From Gammaproteobacteria bacterium (GTDB lineage: Bacteria > Pseudomonadota > Gammaproteobacteria > Burkholderiales > Burkholderiaceae_B), in the NCBI GenBank assembly GCA_018815245.1, contig JAHIXK010000002.1:62001-126000 (forward strand): a stretch of DNA of 64,000 bases, written 5' to 3'. A model generated the notes under the pieces. It saw only the letters and a program-made list of their open reading frames with translations, made no database searches and was not told the origin of the DNA. Below are positions 17,585-27,134 of this stretch, piece after piece. Every line of letters starts with the position of its first letter. Within the stretch, counting starts at the first letter, position 1. The position numbers and the translations under genes were made by a program.

Positions 17585-18430
17585 GTGTCGAGCAGTATTC
17601 AAATTGTCAGGAAACTGGGCCAACAAATGAGCACGTGCTTGCTGCCACTTGCGCTTGCGGCATGTGCATTGCCTCAACAAGGTGCAAACAAGGCGCCAGA
17701 TCCCGCATCGGGCCCTGAATCAACCGTCAATTATCCTTCACCCAATGTGACAGCCACTACCCCCAGCCAAGGTGCTTTGATTGAAGCTGAACGCAGGGAA
17801 CTTGATCGCGAAGACGAAGAAACACGAAAGGCACGCGCCGAACGTGAGAAAAACCTGCACTTGAAACTGGTGCAAACCATGATTGAGCAAGACAACGCCT
17901 ACGCGGCGCTGGCCCACCTTGATGCTTACGACCAAAAGTGGGGTTCAGACCGCCAAAGCAAGCAACTGCGGGCAGACTCACTTCGCAAAACCAGCCAGCT
18001 GGATCAAGCCGAACTGGTGTATAAATCGCTACTGGGTGGCAATGAACAGGTCAAAAGCGGCCCGGTGTGGTACGGCTTGGGCAAAGTGGCCATTGAGCGT
18101 GGCGACCTGAAAAGCGCTGCCACCCGCCTGGAGAAGTCCATTCAGGTGGACCCTTTAAACATCAATGCCTATTCAGACCTTGGTCTGGTGTATTTGCTGG
18201 AAGGGCAAAAAGAGCCTGCCTACAACACACTGATGAAAGCCAACCAACTGGCCAGTGGCGATGTAAAAATCATGGCCAATCTCGCTTTGTGGGGCTTGGT
18301 CTTTGACGACTTCAACATGGCCATGGACATTGCAGATCGCCTGCAGTGGTCTGACAACACCCGGAACCAGGTGATGTCGCAGGCCAATTCCATCAAACGG
18401 CGTTTCGACGCCAAAGGAAATGCACGATGA
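17585..18430 (+). CDS. tadD: TadD, TPR-containing pilotin-like lipoprotein
   Basis: Predicted lipoprotein of 281 residues with tetratricopeptide repeats. GTG at 17585 is chosen because GGAGG (17572-17576) sits 8 bases before it. The signal peptide ends in the lipobox LAAC (LPLALAAC), then comes a Pro/Thr-rich linker, an acidic/basic helix (AERRELDREDEETRKARAEREK) and repeat helices such as GPVWYGLGKVAIERGDLKSAATRLEKSIQVDPLNINAYSDLGLVYLLEGQ. In other Tad systems TadD helps the secretin assemble. It overlaps the DUF3613 gene by 4 bp. Confidence 0.9.
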   Translation: MSSSIQIVRKLGQQMSTCLLPLALAACALPQQGANKAPDPASGPESTVNYPSPNVTATTPSQGALIEAERRELDREDEETRKARAEREKNLHLKLVQTMIEQDNAYAALAHLDAYDQKWGSDRQSKQLRADSLRKTSQLDQAELVYKSLLGGNEQVKSGPVWYGLGKVAIERGDLKSAATRLEKSIQVDPLNINAYSDLGLVYLLEGQKEPAYNTLMKANQLASGDVKIMANLALWGLVFDDFNMAMDIADRLQWSDNTRNQVMSQANSIKRRFDAKGNAR

Positions 18431-18699
18431 AACAGACACTGAAGTGGATCACAGCCATGCTGGTGTGTGCAGTACCCCTGCTGGCAAATGCACAGGAAAA
18501 CACAGGCACCACCGATGCCGAAACCGGCCCGAGTGCCCGCATGTGGCTGAAAGAACAGGCCGAAGGCGCCAACCGTGGTGAAGTAGAACCCTACCGCGCG
18601 GAATCTGCTGGCAAAGCTTATCGTGCCTATGTGGATTCAATTGGCGCGAAAGAGCAGGCGGCCCCCGTGTCTCAAATCTCCACCATTCAAACCAACTAA
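18427..18699 (+). CDS. DUF3613 domain-containing exported protein
   Basis: Small (90-residue) protein with a signal peptide (MKQTLKWITAMLVCAVPLLANAQ) and a DUF3613-like core: TGPSARMWLKEQAEGANRGEVEPYRAESAGKAYRAYVDSIG, matching the 'G..A..WL..Q..G' and 'A..AY..Y..SI' pattern I associate with that family. Its function is unknown. Members often end Tad operons in betaproteobacteria, which agrees with its position here as the last pilus-operon gene, overlapping tadD by ATGA. It is likely periplasmic. Confidence 0.8.
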   Translation: MKQTLKWITAMLVCAVPLLANAQENTGTTDAETGPSARMWLKEQAEGANRGEVEPYRAESAGKAYRAYVDSIGAKEQAAPVSQISTIQTN

Positions 18700-18708
18700 C
18701 ACCCAAAC

Positions 18709-19692
18709 GTGCTGCGCCTGCTGATTCAACTGCTGTCGTTCGTTACAGGGCAACGGTTGCTGACACCCGAGCAGGCAAAAAAACAGCAGCTTGAACTGGA
18801 AGACCTGCGCAGCAAACAACTGGCGCTGGAAGCGCTCTCGAACAAGCTTCGGAGCGAAATGAAACGCCAGCAAGCCGTGACGCGGGAAGCATTGAAAAGC
18901 AGGCAAGGCAGGTACGAAAAAGCGATTGCTGCCAAGCAAAGCGAAATTGACAGTCTGAACGAAACACTGAGGCAGTTGAGCCAAAGCGTGGACTTTGAAA
19001 CCCAGCGTCAAATGAAAGAAAACACTGATCTGCTGGCCCAATTGAACTGGCTTTCAGGGGCCATTGCACACGACTTCCGCGCGCCACTTCGCGCAATCGA
19101 TGCCTACTCGTTTTTTCTGGCCGATGACCTGGGCGACAAGGTTCCTCCCGAGGCTGAAAAATCGCTGGAGGAAATTCGCCGCAACGGCAAACGCATGGGT
19201 GTGCTGCTGGATGCGCTGATCGAATATTTGCGCCTTGGCGTATGCCCCCTGAATATTCAGCCCCATGACCTGGGCGAAATCCTGACCCAGGTCATCAATG
19301 AACACTTTGACTTTTCGCCCGTGCCCATTGAGGTACAGGTTCAAGGCCAATGGCGTTTTGACAAAGCATTGATGATGCGAACCTTCAGGGAATTGATCGA
19401 CAACGCGATCAAATTTTCCCGCGATGCTGAATCACCAAAAATCATCATTCGACAGAGCAGTCCCAATTGCCTTGAAATTATCGACAACGGCGTGGGTTTC
19501 TCCGATGAATACAAAGCCCAAAAGTTTCAGCTGTTTCACCGCATGCACGGCAATGACGAGTTCGAAGGCGAAGGCATTGGCTTGGCAACGGCCGAACGCA
19601 TTGCTTCACGCCATCACATCGCCTTGCGCCTGAACCGGGTGGGCAGCCAGACCGTGGCCAGTCTCCAACTGCCCGAAAACTCAAACACTTAA
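18709..19692 (+). CDS. Soluble sensor histidine kinase with N-terminal coiled coil
   Basis: Cytoplasmic histidine kinase of 327 residues. The N-terminal part (about residues 15-100) is a long charged heptad-rich helix beginning around LLTPEQAKKQQLELEDLRSK, with no membrane segment and no obvious ligand-sensing domain. The H box is AIAHDFRAPLRAIDAYS (phosphoacceptor His about residue 119), the N box ELIDNAIKFSRD, the G1 box DNGVGF and the G2 box GEGIGLATAERIA. GTG is the start, 9 bases after the DUF3613 stop, so it could be the distal gene of the Tad transcript. No response regulator is adjacent. The HDFRAPLR box is like those of phytochrome-type kinases. Confidence 0.9.
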   Translation: MLRLLIQLLSFVTGQRLLTPEQAKKQQLELEDLRSKQLALEALSNKLRSEMKRQQAVTREALKSRQGRYEKAIAAKQSEIDSLNETLRQLSQSVDFETQRQMKENTDLLAQLNWLSGAIAHDFRAPLRAIDAYSFFLADDLGDKVPPEAEKSLEEIRRNGKRMGVLLDALIEYLRLGVCPLNIQPHDLGEILTQVINEHFDFSPVPIEVQVQGQWRFDKALMMRTFRELIDNAIKFSRDAESPKIIIRQSSPNCLEIIDNGVGFSDEYKAQKFQLFHRMHGNDEFEGEGIGLATAERIASRHHIALRLNRVGSQTVASLQLPENSNT

Positions 19693-20774
19693 ACAACCTT
19701 CGACAACAATTCCAGCAGACCTGGCAGTTTGCCAAGGTCACGTCGGGGTAACGCATTCCTTACTTTGCAACCCTCGGCTAATGTATCCACCAAAACCGCG
19801 CTGGGCCCGGGTGTAGGCAGATTCCGAAACACCAGAACCACTGGGCTGATCGCAGTTTCTCCACGGATCAAGCTGCAGCCGATCTGGTTTCCTTCCAGTT
19901 GCACCAAACTGCCAGCCGGGTAAACACCCAACTGTTCCAGAATGATGGCCGTGAAACTGCTGTACAAATGATCGGCGTGGGCAAACAAATCTTTCACCGC
20001 CTGTTCGGCCGTGAAATTACTTCGGTAATCCCGCTGCGCCATGCGCGCATTAAAAGAATCGCACACGCTAAGCAACACCGACCCCACATTGTTATTTGAA
20101 ATCTGATTGGGGTAACCTGTGCCGTCTGGCAGCTCGTGGTGCATCAACACCGACTCCATCCAGACTTCATCTTTCACGCCAAGCAGCTTGAGTTTGTTGG
20201 CACTTTGCTCCGGGTGCTTGCGGATGGTTTCGCGCTGATCGCGGGACAACGGTTCGGTTTGCGCCCGCAAACGCGCCTGCAAAGTCAACATGCTGATGTT
20301 CATGGTCAGTGCCGCTTTCAAGTGCGACGTCAACTCAGGTTCTGAAAACTGGTTGCTGCACATGCCAACGCGTACAAGTGTCAACGCCACAAGCAAATGA
20401 TGCATAACCGGGTAATCGTCAGAAGTATGCCAAGCAAGGTATGCATACGCCAAGTCAAAATGATGAACGGCAATATGCTTGAATCGCTCCGCAAGCTCCT
20501 CCATCACAGGCACAAAACTCTCGGGATCTTCATCCACAATCGCCTTGGACAAGACCTTGTAGCAACAATCCAATTCCTCGAAAAGATCCTGGGCCTGCAA
20601 ATACAAAAGACTCGACTGCGTAAGCTCGGTTTCAAGTGCTACCAGGCTCTCCCCAGACACCCGGGCCTTGGGGTTGTAACGCATGCCGGAATACAAATAT
20701 AAATGCTCCGGCGACAAAGATTTGCGCTGAAGCAAGGGTTGGATCACCTGAGCATCTGAAATATTGATCAACAT
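19689..20774 (-). CDS. HD-GYP-like protein lacking the HD catalytic pair
   Basis: Protein of 361 residues. Near residues 195-260 it carries much of an HD-GYP domain: KHPEQSANKL, LMHHELPDGTGYP and VCDSFNARM match the HP, HH...DGTGYP and D positions of c-di-GMP phosphodiesterases. The 'LHDIGK' position reads LTMNIS, so the HD dyad and lysine are gone. The HH and GYP positions remain, so it may bind a ligand without cleaving it, or may have lost activity. ATG 20774 has GGAG 9 bases upstream. It converges on the histidine-kinase gene with a 4-bp overlap. Confidence 0.72.
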   Translation of the reverse strand: MLINISDAQVIQPLLQRKSLSPEHLYLYSGMRYNPKARVSGESLVALETELTQSSLLYLQAQDLFEELDCCYKVLSKAIVDEDPESFVPVMEELAERFKHIAVHHFDLAYAYLAWHTSDDYPVMHHLLVALTLVRVGMCSNQFSEPELTSHLKAALTMNISMLTLQARLRAQTEPLSRDQRETIRKHPEQSANKLKLLGVKDEVWMESVLMHHELPDGTGYPNQISNNNVGSVLLSVCDSFNARMAQRDYRSNFTAEQAVKDLFAHADHLYSSFTAIILEQLGVYPAGSLVQLEGNQIGCSLIRGETAISPVVLVFRNLPTPGPSAVLVDTLAEGCKVRNALPRRDLGKLPGLLELLSKVV

Positions 20775-20848
20775 ATGGATAGACTCCTCTCTGATCAATT
20801 AATAACGTATCAGCCCCAAAAAAAGAGATCGCCCAAGCTGCGTGGCTC

Positions 20849-20868
20849 GTTTGGGGGATACCCCAAAC
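20849..20868. repeat. 8-bp inverted repeat (hairpin) between divergent genes
   Basis: GTTTGGGG and CCCCAAAC arms with a GATA loop, about 75 bases upstream of the HD-GYP-like start on the minus strand. An A-run follows on the plus strand, so on the minus strand the T-run would come before the hairpin; this is not a terminator for either neighbour. It could be an operator or leader structure. Confidence 0.45.
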
Positions 20869-20954
20869 TGAGAGAAAAAAACCGTCTTATTCAGACACTG
20901 CAGGGCAACAAAAAAATGAGAATCTTGAGCCATGTCAGATTCGGGTTTAACACC

Positions 20955-21233
20955 ATGCAAGCCATTCAGTTACACGCCACGCCACAGCACGACTATCGAT
21001 TCCCCGAGACAGTTGAATTGCAGGTGAGCACGCCATTGCAGGAAAGTGAAGCCAGCCTGGACGATGCCCTGGCCGTGATTGTGCACGCAGTACGCCAAAG
21101 TAAAAACCCGCATGCCATGGACGCACTGGGTACCTTGCTTGCCTACATGGCGAACCTGGAAAAAAAGCAGGATACATCGACCAGCGCCGCCCCATGGGTG
21201 ACTTTGGCCAACCCCGTCACCATGAGCCTTTGA
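20955..21233 (+). CDS. Hypothetical protein
   Basis: Putative 92-residue protein that I do not recognise. The central part (PETVELQVSTPLQESEASLDDALAVIVHAVRQSKNPHAMDALGTLLAYMANLEKKQD) is helical, alternates acidic and hydrophobic residues like a real protein and contains no low-complexity run. The ATG at 20955 is the likely start; the frame upstream to 20775 would start inside the divergent leader. The gene ends over the last 17 bases of the convergent dsbB. It has no signal peptide or membrane segment. Confidence 0.5.
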   Translation: MQAIQLHATPQHDYRFPETVELQVSTPLQESEASLDDALAVIVHAVRQSKNPHAMDALGTLLAYMANLEKKQDTSTSAAPWVTLANPVTMSL

Positions 21234-21720
21234 CGTATCGGCGTGCCCGAACCGTAATCAACAGCACCACACCCTGAGCCAGAAACCCGATTCCACTCCA
21301 CATGGGTAACGACAACCCAAATAGCGGAGGATATTCTTCAGTACACAAGCCATCGGCCGTGAACATGTCTGGCCAATGCTGCACCCAAGGCAAAGCATTC
21401 AAGGTGTTTTGTAAGGGGTCAACCCCGCAGGTTTGCATGGGGTTGGACAAAACCCACACATGATAGAGGGCCACTGCGGCCCCAGCCAGAAAACCAGCCA
21501 GCGTCAACAGCACAAACAGCCCGGAGAAAATGCTTTTGGGGTTGGTCAGGCTGACACCCAAAAAACCAAGTGCAGTGGCCATGTACGCGTAACGTTGGAC
21601 AATGCACAAGGGACAAGGAAACCATTCCTTGCTGATCTGGAAAAAAAGCGCGGCGGCCAAAGCCCCCACACTGATCAAAATCCCCAGAAAAGCCCAAGGC
21701 CGGGCTGATGAATATCGCAT
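21217..21720 (-). CDS. dsbB: Disulfide bond formation protein DsbB
   Basis: Inner-membrane quinone reductase of 167 residues that reoxidises DsbA. Four hydrophobic helices are visible (about residues 8-28, 42-58, 64-84 and 140-160). The first catalytic pair CPLC is in the first periplasmic loop ([11 protein letters not shown]), the second pair is C in MQTCGVDP and C in DGLCTEE. The length and topology fit DsbB/DsbI. It is followed 3 bases further by the HPt gene on the same strand upstream, which could be an operon partner. It would help disulfide formation in envelope proteins. Confidence 0.95.
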   Translation of the reverse strand: MRYSSARPWAFLGILISVGALAAALFFQISKEWFPCPLCIVQRYAYMATALGFLGVSLTNPKSIFSGLFVLLTLAGFLAGAAVALYHVWVLSNPMQTCGVDPLQNTLNALPWVQHWPDMFTADGLCTEEYPPLFGLSLPMWSGIGFLAQGVVLLITVRARRYVKGSW

Positions 21721-21723
21721 GTT

Positions 21724-22140
21724 TTATTGATTGTTTTGAACCCATTCCTGGGTGGATTGAAAAATCCCGGCCATTGCTGTCAAGTAACGGCGGGTGTTCT
21801 CATCAAGCGGGTTGTGTTCCATGCACAGAAAAACAAACCTCAACTTTTTGAAGCCAATCGTTCCCGCCGCACCTGCACTGCGGTGCGCCATGGATTTGAA
21901 CGACTTCTCATCCATGGAAAACGGATCGACCCCCGAAGCAAACCAAATTTCACGGGTTTCTTCGAAAAACTCTTGAGCAAACTCTTGGAGCATTTCGAGA
22001 CCCAGTTCACTTTCCAGGCGACCCCATTGGTCGTCATCGATCAATGGTTGTTGTTCAAGTTCTTGTTCAGAATACATGGCAAATACTCGTCGATTGTTGT
22101 GTTTTTCTGGTTCGAATTCAAAGGATACTATTTCATTCAT
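21724..22140 (-). CDS. HPt (histidine phosphotransfer) domain protein
   Basis: Cytoplasmic protein of about 138 residues. The HPt motif is visible: [27 protein letters not shown], with the phosphoacceptor His in AHRSAGAAG. It is preceded by a helix ([20 protein letters not shown]), as in HPt four-helix bundles. The role would be to relay phosphate between a hybrid kinase and a response regulator, but neither lies beside it. ATG 22140 has GAGG about 10 bases upstream; the shorter alternative is 22077. It lies just upstream of dsbB. The sequence also resembles BarA-type HPt in pattern only. Confidence 0.75.
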   Translation of the reverse strand: MNEIVSFEFEPEKHNNRRVFAMYSEQELEQQPLIDDDQWGRLESELGLEMLQEFAQEFFEETREIWFASGVDPFSMDEKSFKSMAHRSAGAAGTIGFKKLRFVFLCMEHNPLDENTRRYLTAMAGIFQSTQEWVQNNQ

Positions 22141-22203
22141 CAAATAGGCGCCTCAAAAGCCTATACTGGATTGGACTTTGATCAATTTTCACATTTCCAC
22201 AAC

Positions 22204-23154
22204 ATGAGCAACGCTTTAGATCAACTGAAAAAAGTCACTACCGTGGTAGCTGACACCGGGGACTTCCAGGCCATCGCCGCTTTTTTGCCGCAAGACGCCA
22301 CCACCAATCCTTCCCTTATTTTGAAAGCGGTTCAAAAACCCCAATACCTGCACTTGCTGGAGCAAGTGAAGTTAAAGTATGGACACGAACCGCTTGAGTT
22401 GCAAACAGACCGCCTTTTGGTGGCCTTTGGCACCGAAATTCTCAAAATCATTCCTGGCCGGGTTTCCACGGAAGTGGATGCCCGCCTGAGCTTTGACACT
22501 GCGGCCACTGTTGCACGCGCAAAAAGAATTGTGTCGCTGTACAAGGCCGAAGGAATTAACACGGAAAAACGATTGTTGATTAAAACTGCTTCCACGTGGG
22601 AAGGCATTCAAGCAGCAAAAGTTCTGGAAGCCGAAGGCATTCACTGCAACCTTACCTTGCTGTTCTCGCCCATTCAAGCCCACGCCTGCGCACAAGTTGG
22701 CGTGAAACTGATCTCCCCCTTCGTGGGTCGAATTTACGACTGGTATAAAAAATCTGCAGGCAACAACTGGGATGAAGCTGTAAATGCGGGCGAGAACGAC
22801 CCTGGCGTGAAGTCCGTGCGCCGCATCTATGCCTATTTCAAACAAAATGGCATTCGCACCGAAGTAATGGGCGCAAGCTTTCGAAACGCCGGGCAAATCA
22901 AGGCGCTGGCTGGCTGCGACCTGTTGACCATCAGCCCTGAACTGTTGGCCGAGCTACAAGCTGACAATGAGTCGCTGAAAGTGGACTTGAACACCGAATG
23001 GGCTTTGTCGCAACCACGAGAAAGCTTTCCGGAAGGTGAGGCTGCTTTTCGATATGAACTGAATGCAGATGCGATGGGCACAGAGAAACTGGCTGAAGGC
23101 ATTCGGGCGTTTGTGAAAGACTCGATTACGCTGGATGGTCTGTTGCTTAAATAA
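22204..23154 (+). CDS. tal: Transaldolase
   Basis: Transaldolase of 316 residues, the non-oxidative pentose phosphate enzyme that transfers a dihydroxyacetone unit between sugar phosphates. Visible motifs are the N-terminal DTGDF ... DATTNPSLI, the EVDARLSFD segment and the Schiff-base lysine in [12 protein letters not shown]. These are followed by [17 protein letters not shown] and the [11 protein letters not shown] phosphate-binding segment, all typical of TalB. The ATG at 22204 is the start. The long upstream extension of the same frame overlaps the divergent HPt gene and is rejected. The 3' end overlaps the convergent CoA-transferase by 8 bp. Confidence 0.97.
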   Translation: MSNALDQLKKVTTVVADTGDFQAIAAFLPQDATTNPSLILKAVQKPQYLHLLEQVKLKYGHEPLELQTDRLLVAFGTEILKIIPGRVSTEVDARLSFDTAATVARAKRIVSLYKAEGINTEKRLLIKTASTWEGIQAAKVLEAEGIHCNLTLLFSPIQAHACAQVGVKLISPFVGRIYDWYKKSAGNNWDEAVNAGENDPGVKSVRRIYAYFKQNGIRTEVMGASFRNAGQIKALAGCDLLTISPELLAELQADNESLKVDLNTEWALSQPRESFPEGEAAFRYELNADAMGTEKLAEGIRAFVKDSITLDGLLLK

Positions 23155-24367
23155 CGCCTTCATCCGCCATCCGCTGAATATCCTCAGCCGAATATCCAAG
23201 CTCAGCCAACACCTGCGCATTGTGCTCGCCAAGCTTAGGCCCAAGCCAGCGGGTTTGCCCTGGCGTGTCGCTCAGCTTGGGCACAATTCCCGGTACTTTC
23301 AAGGTGCGGTCTTCGCCAAAGGCATGTTCCTCGATCATGCCGCGTGCTGCAAATTGTGGGTCGCGCACAATGTCTTCAATGCTGTAAATTTTGCTGACTG
23401 GCACGTCGGCTTTTTCAAGCACTTCAAGTGCTTCATCAATGCTGCGTTCCTTGCACCACTGCGCAATCGTGTTGTCGATTAATTCAGTGTGGCGAACCCG
23501 GCCATCGTTACTCGCCATGTCGGGGTTCTCCGCAAAGTCTGTTCGGCCAATCGCCACCATCAGCCGCTTGAAAATGGCATCGCCATTGCCACCAATCACG
23601 ATGAAACCGCCACAACCACAAGTGTAGGTGTTCGATGGCACAATGCCGGGCAAGCTGGCGCCTGAACGTTTGCGCACCACGCCCGCGAAATCGTATTCAG
23701 GCAGCAGGCTTTCCATCATGTTGAACACCGATTCATACAGTGCCACGTCCACCACCTGCCCCTTGCCGGTTTTGTGGCGGTGCTGCAAGGCCATCAAAGC
23801 GCCAATCACCGCATGCAAACCCGCCAGTGAATCACCGATGGAAATGCCCACACGCACGGGCGGCCGGTCGGTGTCACCACTCAAAAAACGCATGCCACCA
23901 ATCGATTCGGCAATGGCACCAAAACCCGGGCGGTCTTTGTAGGGGCCGGTTTGCCCGTAGCCGCTTAAGCGCACCACAATCAGGCCGGGGTTAATGGCCT
24001 GCAATTGTTCCGGGCTTAAGCCCCACTTTTCCAGTTGGCCAGGGCGAAAATTCTCTACCAGCATGTCGGCGCTTTCAATCAGCTTGCGCAACACGGCCAG
24101 CCCTTCTTCCGCTTTCAAATTCAATGTAATTGATTTTTTGTTGCGGGCCTGCACAGCCCACCACAGTGAATTGCCCTCGTGCAGCACACGCCATTTGCGT
24201 ATGGGGTCGCCACTGCCGGGCGTTTCAACCTTGATCACCTCGGCCCCAAATTCACCCAGCATACGGCTGGCAAAAGGCCCGGCAATCAGTGAACCCAATT
24301 CAAGCACACGAATGCCTGCCAATGGGCCATGGTTGGTGGGTGCATCGTTGTTGGTTTGATTGGTCAT
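23147..24367 (-). CDS. CaiB/BaiF family CoA-transferase
   Basis: Class III CoA-transferase of 406 residues. The N-terminus [42 protein letters not shown] is the family hallmark; [26 protein letters not shown] and the [15 protein letters not shown] segment follow. The enzyme would move CoA between a carboxylic acid and an acyl-CoA through a class III anhydride intermediate; the substrate cannot be read from the sequence. The stop is convergent with transaldolase. It begins 11 bases downstream of recR on the same strand, so it may be read with the recR operon. Confidence 0.93.
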   Translation of the reverse strand: MTNQTNNDAPTNHGPLAGIRVLELGSLIAGPFASRMLGEFGAEVIKVETPGSGDPIRKWRVLHEGNSLWWAVQARNKKSITLNLKAEEGLAVLRKLIESADMLVENFRPGQLEKWGLSPEQLQAINPGLIVVRLSGYGQTGPYKDRPGFGAIAESIGGMRFLSGDTDRPPVRVGISIGDSLAGLHAVIGALMALQHRHKTGKGQVVDVALYESVFNMMESLLPEYDFAGVVRKRSGASLPGIVPSNTYTCGCGGFIVIGGNGDAIFKRLMVAIGRTDFAENPDMASNDGRVRHTELIDNTIAQWCKERSIDEALEVLEKADVPVSKIYSIEDIVRDPQFAARGMIEEHAFGEDRTLKVPGIVPKLSDTPGQTRWLGPKLGEHNAQVLAELGYSAEDIQRMADEGVI

Positions 24368-24378
24368 GTTGGGGAATT

Positions 24379-25014
24379 TCAGTCGATGTCTGAACCCAAC
24401 TGGCGGCGATCCAACAAAGCCCGCGCCACGGTGCTGGGGTCGGTGTATTCAAGCTCGCCGCCGATGGGCACACCGCGTGCCAGGCGGCTTACTTTCAGCG
24501 CCATGCGGCGAATTCGGTCGGTGAGAAACACGGCCGTGGCCTCGCCTTCATTGGTGAAATTAGTGGCCAAAATCACCTCCTTCACTTCGCTGTCATCAAG
24601 CCTCTGGCTTAGCTTGGGCCAGTCCAGTGACTCGGGGTGCACACCATCCAGTGGCGAAGCACGGCCCATCAACACGTAGTAGTAACCGCGGTAAGTTTGG
24701 GTGGCTTCAATGGCGGCCAAATCGGCCGGGGTTTCTACCACACACAGCAAGCCAGGGTTGCGGCGTGTGTCACTGCAAATGGAACACACATCGGCATGGC
24801 AAAAATTGTTGCACATGCTGCAATGGCGAATTTCAGCCACCGCCTTTAGCAGCGATTCTCCCAAGGCCGTTGCGGCCTGGCGATCATTTTGCAACAGATG
24901 AAAAGCCAGGCGTTGCGCCGACTTTGGCCCCACGCCGGGCAAGCGCTTCAACGCCTGCACCAAATCAACCAAAGGGTCGAGGCCATCGAAGGCGTCAAAC
25001 GCGGAACGGCTCAT
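24379..25014 (-). CDS. recR: Recombination protein RecR
   Basis: RecR, 211 residues, the RecFOR partner that loads RecA at gapped DNA. The N-terminal helix-hairpin-helix is [18 protein letters not shown], followed by the four-Cys zinc cluster [16 protein letters not shown], then the Toprim domain from [15 protein letters not shown] through the [22 protein letters not shown] segment, ending in a Walker-like [15 protein letters not shown]. The order dnaX-ebfC-recR is the usual one and all three are on the minus strand with short gaps. Confidence 0.98.
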   Translation of the reverse strand: MSRSAFDAFDGLDPLVDLVQALKRLPGVGPKSAQRLAFHLLQNDRQAATALGESLLKAVAEIRHCSMCNNFCHADVCSICSDTRRNPGLLCVVETPADLAAIEATQTYRGYYYVLMGRASPLDGVHPESLDWPKLSQRLDDSEVKEVILATNFTNEGEATAVFLTDRIRRMALKVSRLARGVPIGGELEYTDPSTVARALLDRRQLGSDID

Positions 25015-25023
25015 GAATGTTTA

Positions 25024-25356
25024 TCAGAATGGTATTTTGAAGCCGGGGGGCATGGGGAAACCGGCCGTGACTGAGGACATTTTTTCAGTCATGGTGGCTT
25101 CGGCCTTGCGCACAGCGTCGTTGAACGCAGCCGCCACCAAGTCTTCCAGCATGTCTTTGTCTTCACCCAGCAGGGATGGATCAATGGTAATTCGCTTGCA
25201 ATCGTGCTTGCAGGTCATGACCACTTTCACCATGCCACCGCCAGATTGCCCTTCCACTTCCAGGGCACCAATTTCGGCCTGCATTTTGGCCATTTTGTCT
25301 TGCATTTGCTGGGCTTGTTTCATCAAGCCGGCCAGTTGGCCTTTCATCATGTTCAT
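25024..25356 (-). CDS. ebfC: YbaB/EbfC family nucleoid-associated protein
   Basis: Small DNA-binding protein of 110 residues between dnaX and recR. The sequence shows the family pattern: [27 protein letters not shown] (N-terminal helix), then [29 protein letters not shown], then the C-terminal helix [19 protein letters not shown], as in YbaB/EbfC. The protein usually forms a dimer that binds DNA and bends or bridges it, but the cellular role is still debated. Gaps to its neighbours are short, so it is in an operon with both. Confidence 0.95.
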   Translation of the reverse strand: MNMMKGQLAGLMKQAQQMQDKMAKMQAEIGALEVEGQSGGGMVKVVMTCKHDCKRITIDPSLLGEDKDMLEDLVAAAFNDAVRKAEATMTEKMSSVTAGFPMPPGFKIPF

Positions 25357-25372
25357 ATCGAAATCTCTCCTG

Positions 25373-27085
25373 TCAAATATCGGCTGGGCCCGTGTTGCTC
25401 AGCGTCCTTTCTGAACCTGAGACCACAGTTGCGCCCATCAAGTTCTGAATGTCTTTCAAAAACGGATCTTCCTGCAAGGTTTGCTTGGCCCCCTCAAGGG
25501 CTTGCCTGCGGGTTTCACTTTGCACCGCATGCGCGGTTTGCTGTGCCTCGCCAAACTGCATTTGCAATCGCACAGTGCTTTCATAGTACTGACCAAGCAC
25601 GCTTTCAAGGCGGGTCACCATGGTGGGTTCAGTGTAGGCTTTAATCGCGGTGCGCAATACAATTTGCAGCACATCGCCCTCTCGACTGGCATCAACCAAT
25701 TCTGCCTGAACCAATGCCTGGCGCGTCAATCCTTTGGCAGGCACTTCCTGCGACACCTGCGGCCAGTTGGCCGCACTGGGCAAATCGCCGCGGGCTGATT
25801 GGGCTACTGGTGCATCGTCTGCCGTGTCCCAAGGAGGCGAATCATCAAACTCATCGGGCGGTGCTGCCTTGGGTACAACCGGGGCAGCAGCAACAGCAGC
25901 AGGCATAGCCGCCGCCGGTGTTGGCAGGTTGAGCGGCACCGTGGCTTTTACAGCGGCCGGAGCCAAAGGAGCCGAACGGGCAACCGCACCCTGCCCACCC
26001 GGCTTGAAGGCCAGCATGCGCACCAGTGCCATGGAAAATCCAATCGATTCCTCTGGGGCCAAATGCAATTCAGCGCGGGCGTGGGTGGCAATTTGGTAAA
26101 TCAGTTGCAGGTCTTCGGCACCGAATGCGCCTTGCAGGTTTTGCAAAGCGGCTTGATCGGGGTCATCGGCATCAAGCCCACCGGCAAAATGCGCCACCGA
26201 AAGCCGGTAAGCAATGGCCGCCAATTCATCCAGAATGGCGCCAAAAGGCGCACTGGCCGTGGCCAGCGCATTGCTCAGTTCAAGCAGGGCTTTGCCATCG
26301 CCTTGGGCCAGGGCTTGCAGAATTTGGTGCACTACTTGTTGGTCAACTGCACCCAACATGGTTCGCACGGTTTCCTCGCCCACATGGCCGGCGCTGTAGG
26401 CAATGGCCTGGTCGGTCAGTGAAAGTGCATCGCGTACACTGCCGCGCGCAGCCTTGGCCAACAGGCGCAATGCACCGGGCTCGAATGCAATTTTTTCTTC
26501 CGTCAGAATGTGGGCCAAGTGGTCGGCCAACTGATCGGGCGGCAATTGGCGCAGGGCAAATTGCAGGCAACGCGACAGCACCGTGGCGGGAATTTTTTGC
26601 GGGTCGGTGGTGGCCAGAATAAACAGCACATGGCCCGGCGGTTCTTCCAGCGTTTTCAGCATGGCATTGAACGCACTGGTCGACAACATGTGCACTTCGT
26701 CAATTACGTACACTTTGTAGCGGCCTGCAGTGGGCGCATACATGGCGTTTTCAAGCAGGGCGCGCATTTCATCAACGCGCGTGTTGGTGGCCGCATCCAC
26801 TTCCAGCAAATCAACAAACCGGCCCTGGCTAATTTCAACGCAGGCCTGGCACTTGCCACAGGGTGTGCGGCCAATGCCTTGCTCGCAGTTCACTGCGCGG
26901 GCAAGAATTCGGGCAATCGTGGTTTTACCCACACCGCGTGTGCCGGTAAACAGGTAGGCGTGGTGAAGGCGTTGATTGTCGAGTGCGTGGGAAAGGGCTT
27001 TGACCACATGGGCCTGGCCCACCAGCGAATCAAAGTCTCGCGGTCGCCATTTTCGAGCCAAAGCCTGAGAAACTGTTTGATTCAT
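25373..27085 (-). CDS. dnaX: DNA polymerase III subunit gamma/tau (DnaX)
   Basis: Clamp loader ATPase of 570 residues. The N-terminal [22 protein letters not shown] start is followed by the Walker A motif [13 protein letters not shown], a zinc-binding cysteine cluster ([16 protein letters not shown]), DEVH Walker B ([10 protein letters not shown]), the SRC sensor (SRCLQF), an Ala/Pro-rich linker around residues 380-420 and a shorter C-terminal domain, as expected for tau. I see no obvious frameshift or termination for a separate gamma. It begins 50 bases downstream of the 4.5S RNA gene, and the 5' region holds a 12-bp tandem repeat. Confidence 0.97.
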   Translation of the reverse strand: MNQTVSQALARKWRPRDFDSLVGQAHVVKALSHALDNQRLHHAYLFTGTRGVGKTTIARILARAVNCEQGIGRTPCGKCQACVEISQGRFVDLLEVDAATNTRVDEMRALLENAMYAPTAGRYKVYVIDEVHMLSTSAFNAMLKTLEEPPGHVLFILATTDPQKIPATVLSRCLQFALRQLPPDQLADHLAHILTEEKIAFEPGALRLLAKAARGSVRDALSLTDQAIAYSAGHVGEETVRTMLGAVDQQVVHQILQALAQGDGKALLELSNALATASAPFGAILDELAAIAYRLSVAHFAGGLDADDPDQAALQNLQGAFGAEDLQLIYQIATHARAELHLAPEESIGFSMALVRMLAFKPGGQGAVARSAPLAPAAVKATVPLNLPTPAAAMPAAVAAAPVVPKAAPPDEFDDSPPWDTADDAPVAQSARGDLPSAANWPQVSQEVPAKGLTRQALVQAELVDASREGDVLQIVLRTAIKAYTEPTMVTRLESVLGQYYESTVRLQMQFGEAQQTAHAVQSETRRQALEGAKQTLQEDPFLKDIQNLMGATVVSGSERTLSNTGPADI

Positions 27086-27092
27086 TCAGATT

Positions 27093-27116
27093 GGTTCCAC
27101 GTTTGGTTCCACGTTG
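27093..27116 (-). repeat. 12-bp perfect tandem repeat in the dnaX leader
   Basis: TGGTTCCACGTT occurs twice without a gap (27093-27104 and 27105-27116) on the plus strand. It lies between the dnaX start (27085) and the SRP RNA (27135) and contains GTGGAA (minus strand) near dnaX, which may act as its ribosome-binding site. It may be a simple duplication or a leader element. Confidence 0.6.
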
Positions 27117-27134
27117 GGGGCCAACAAATTAAGA

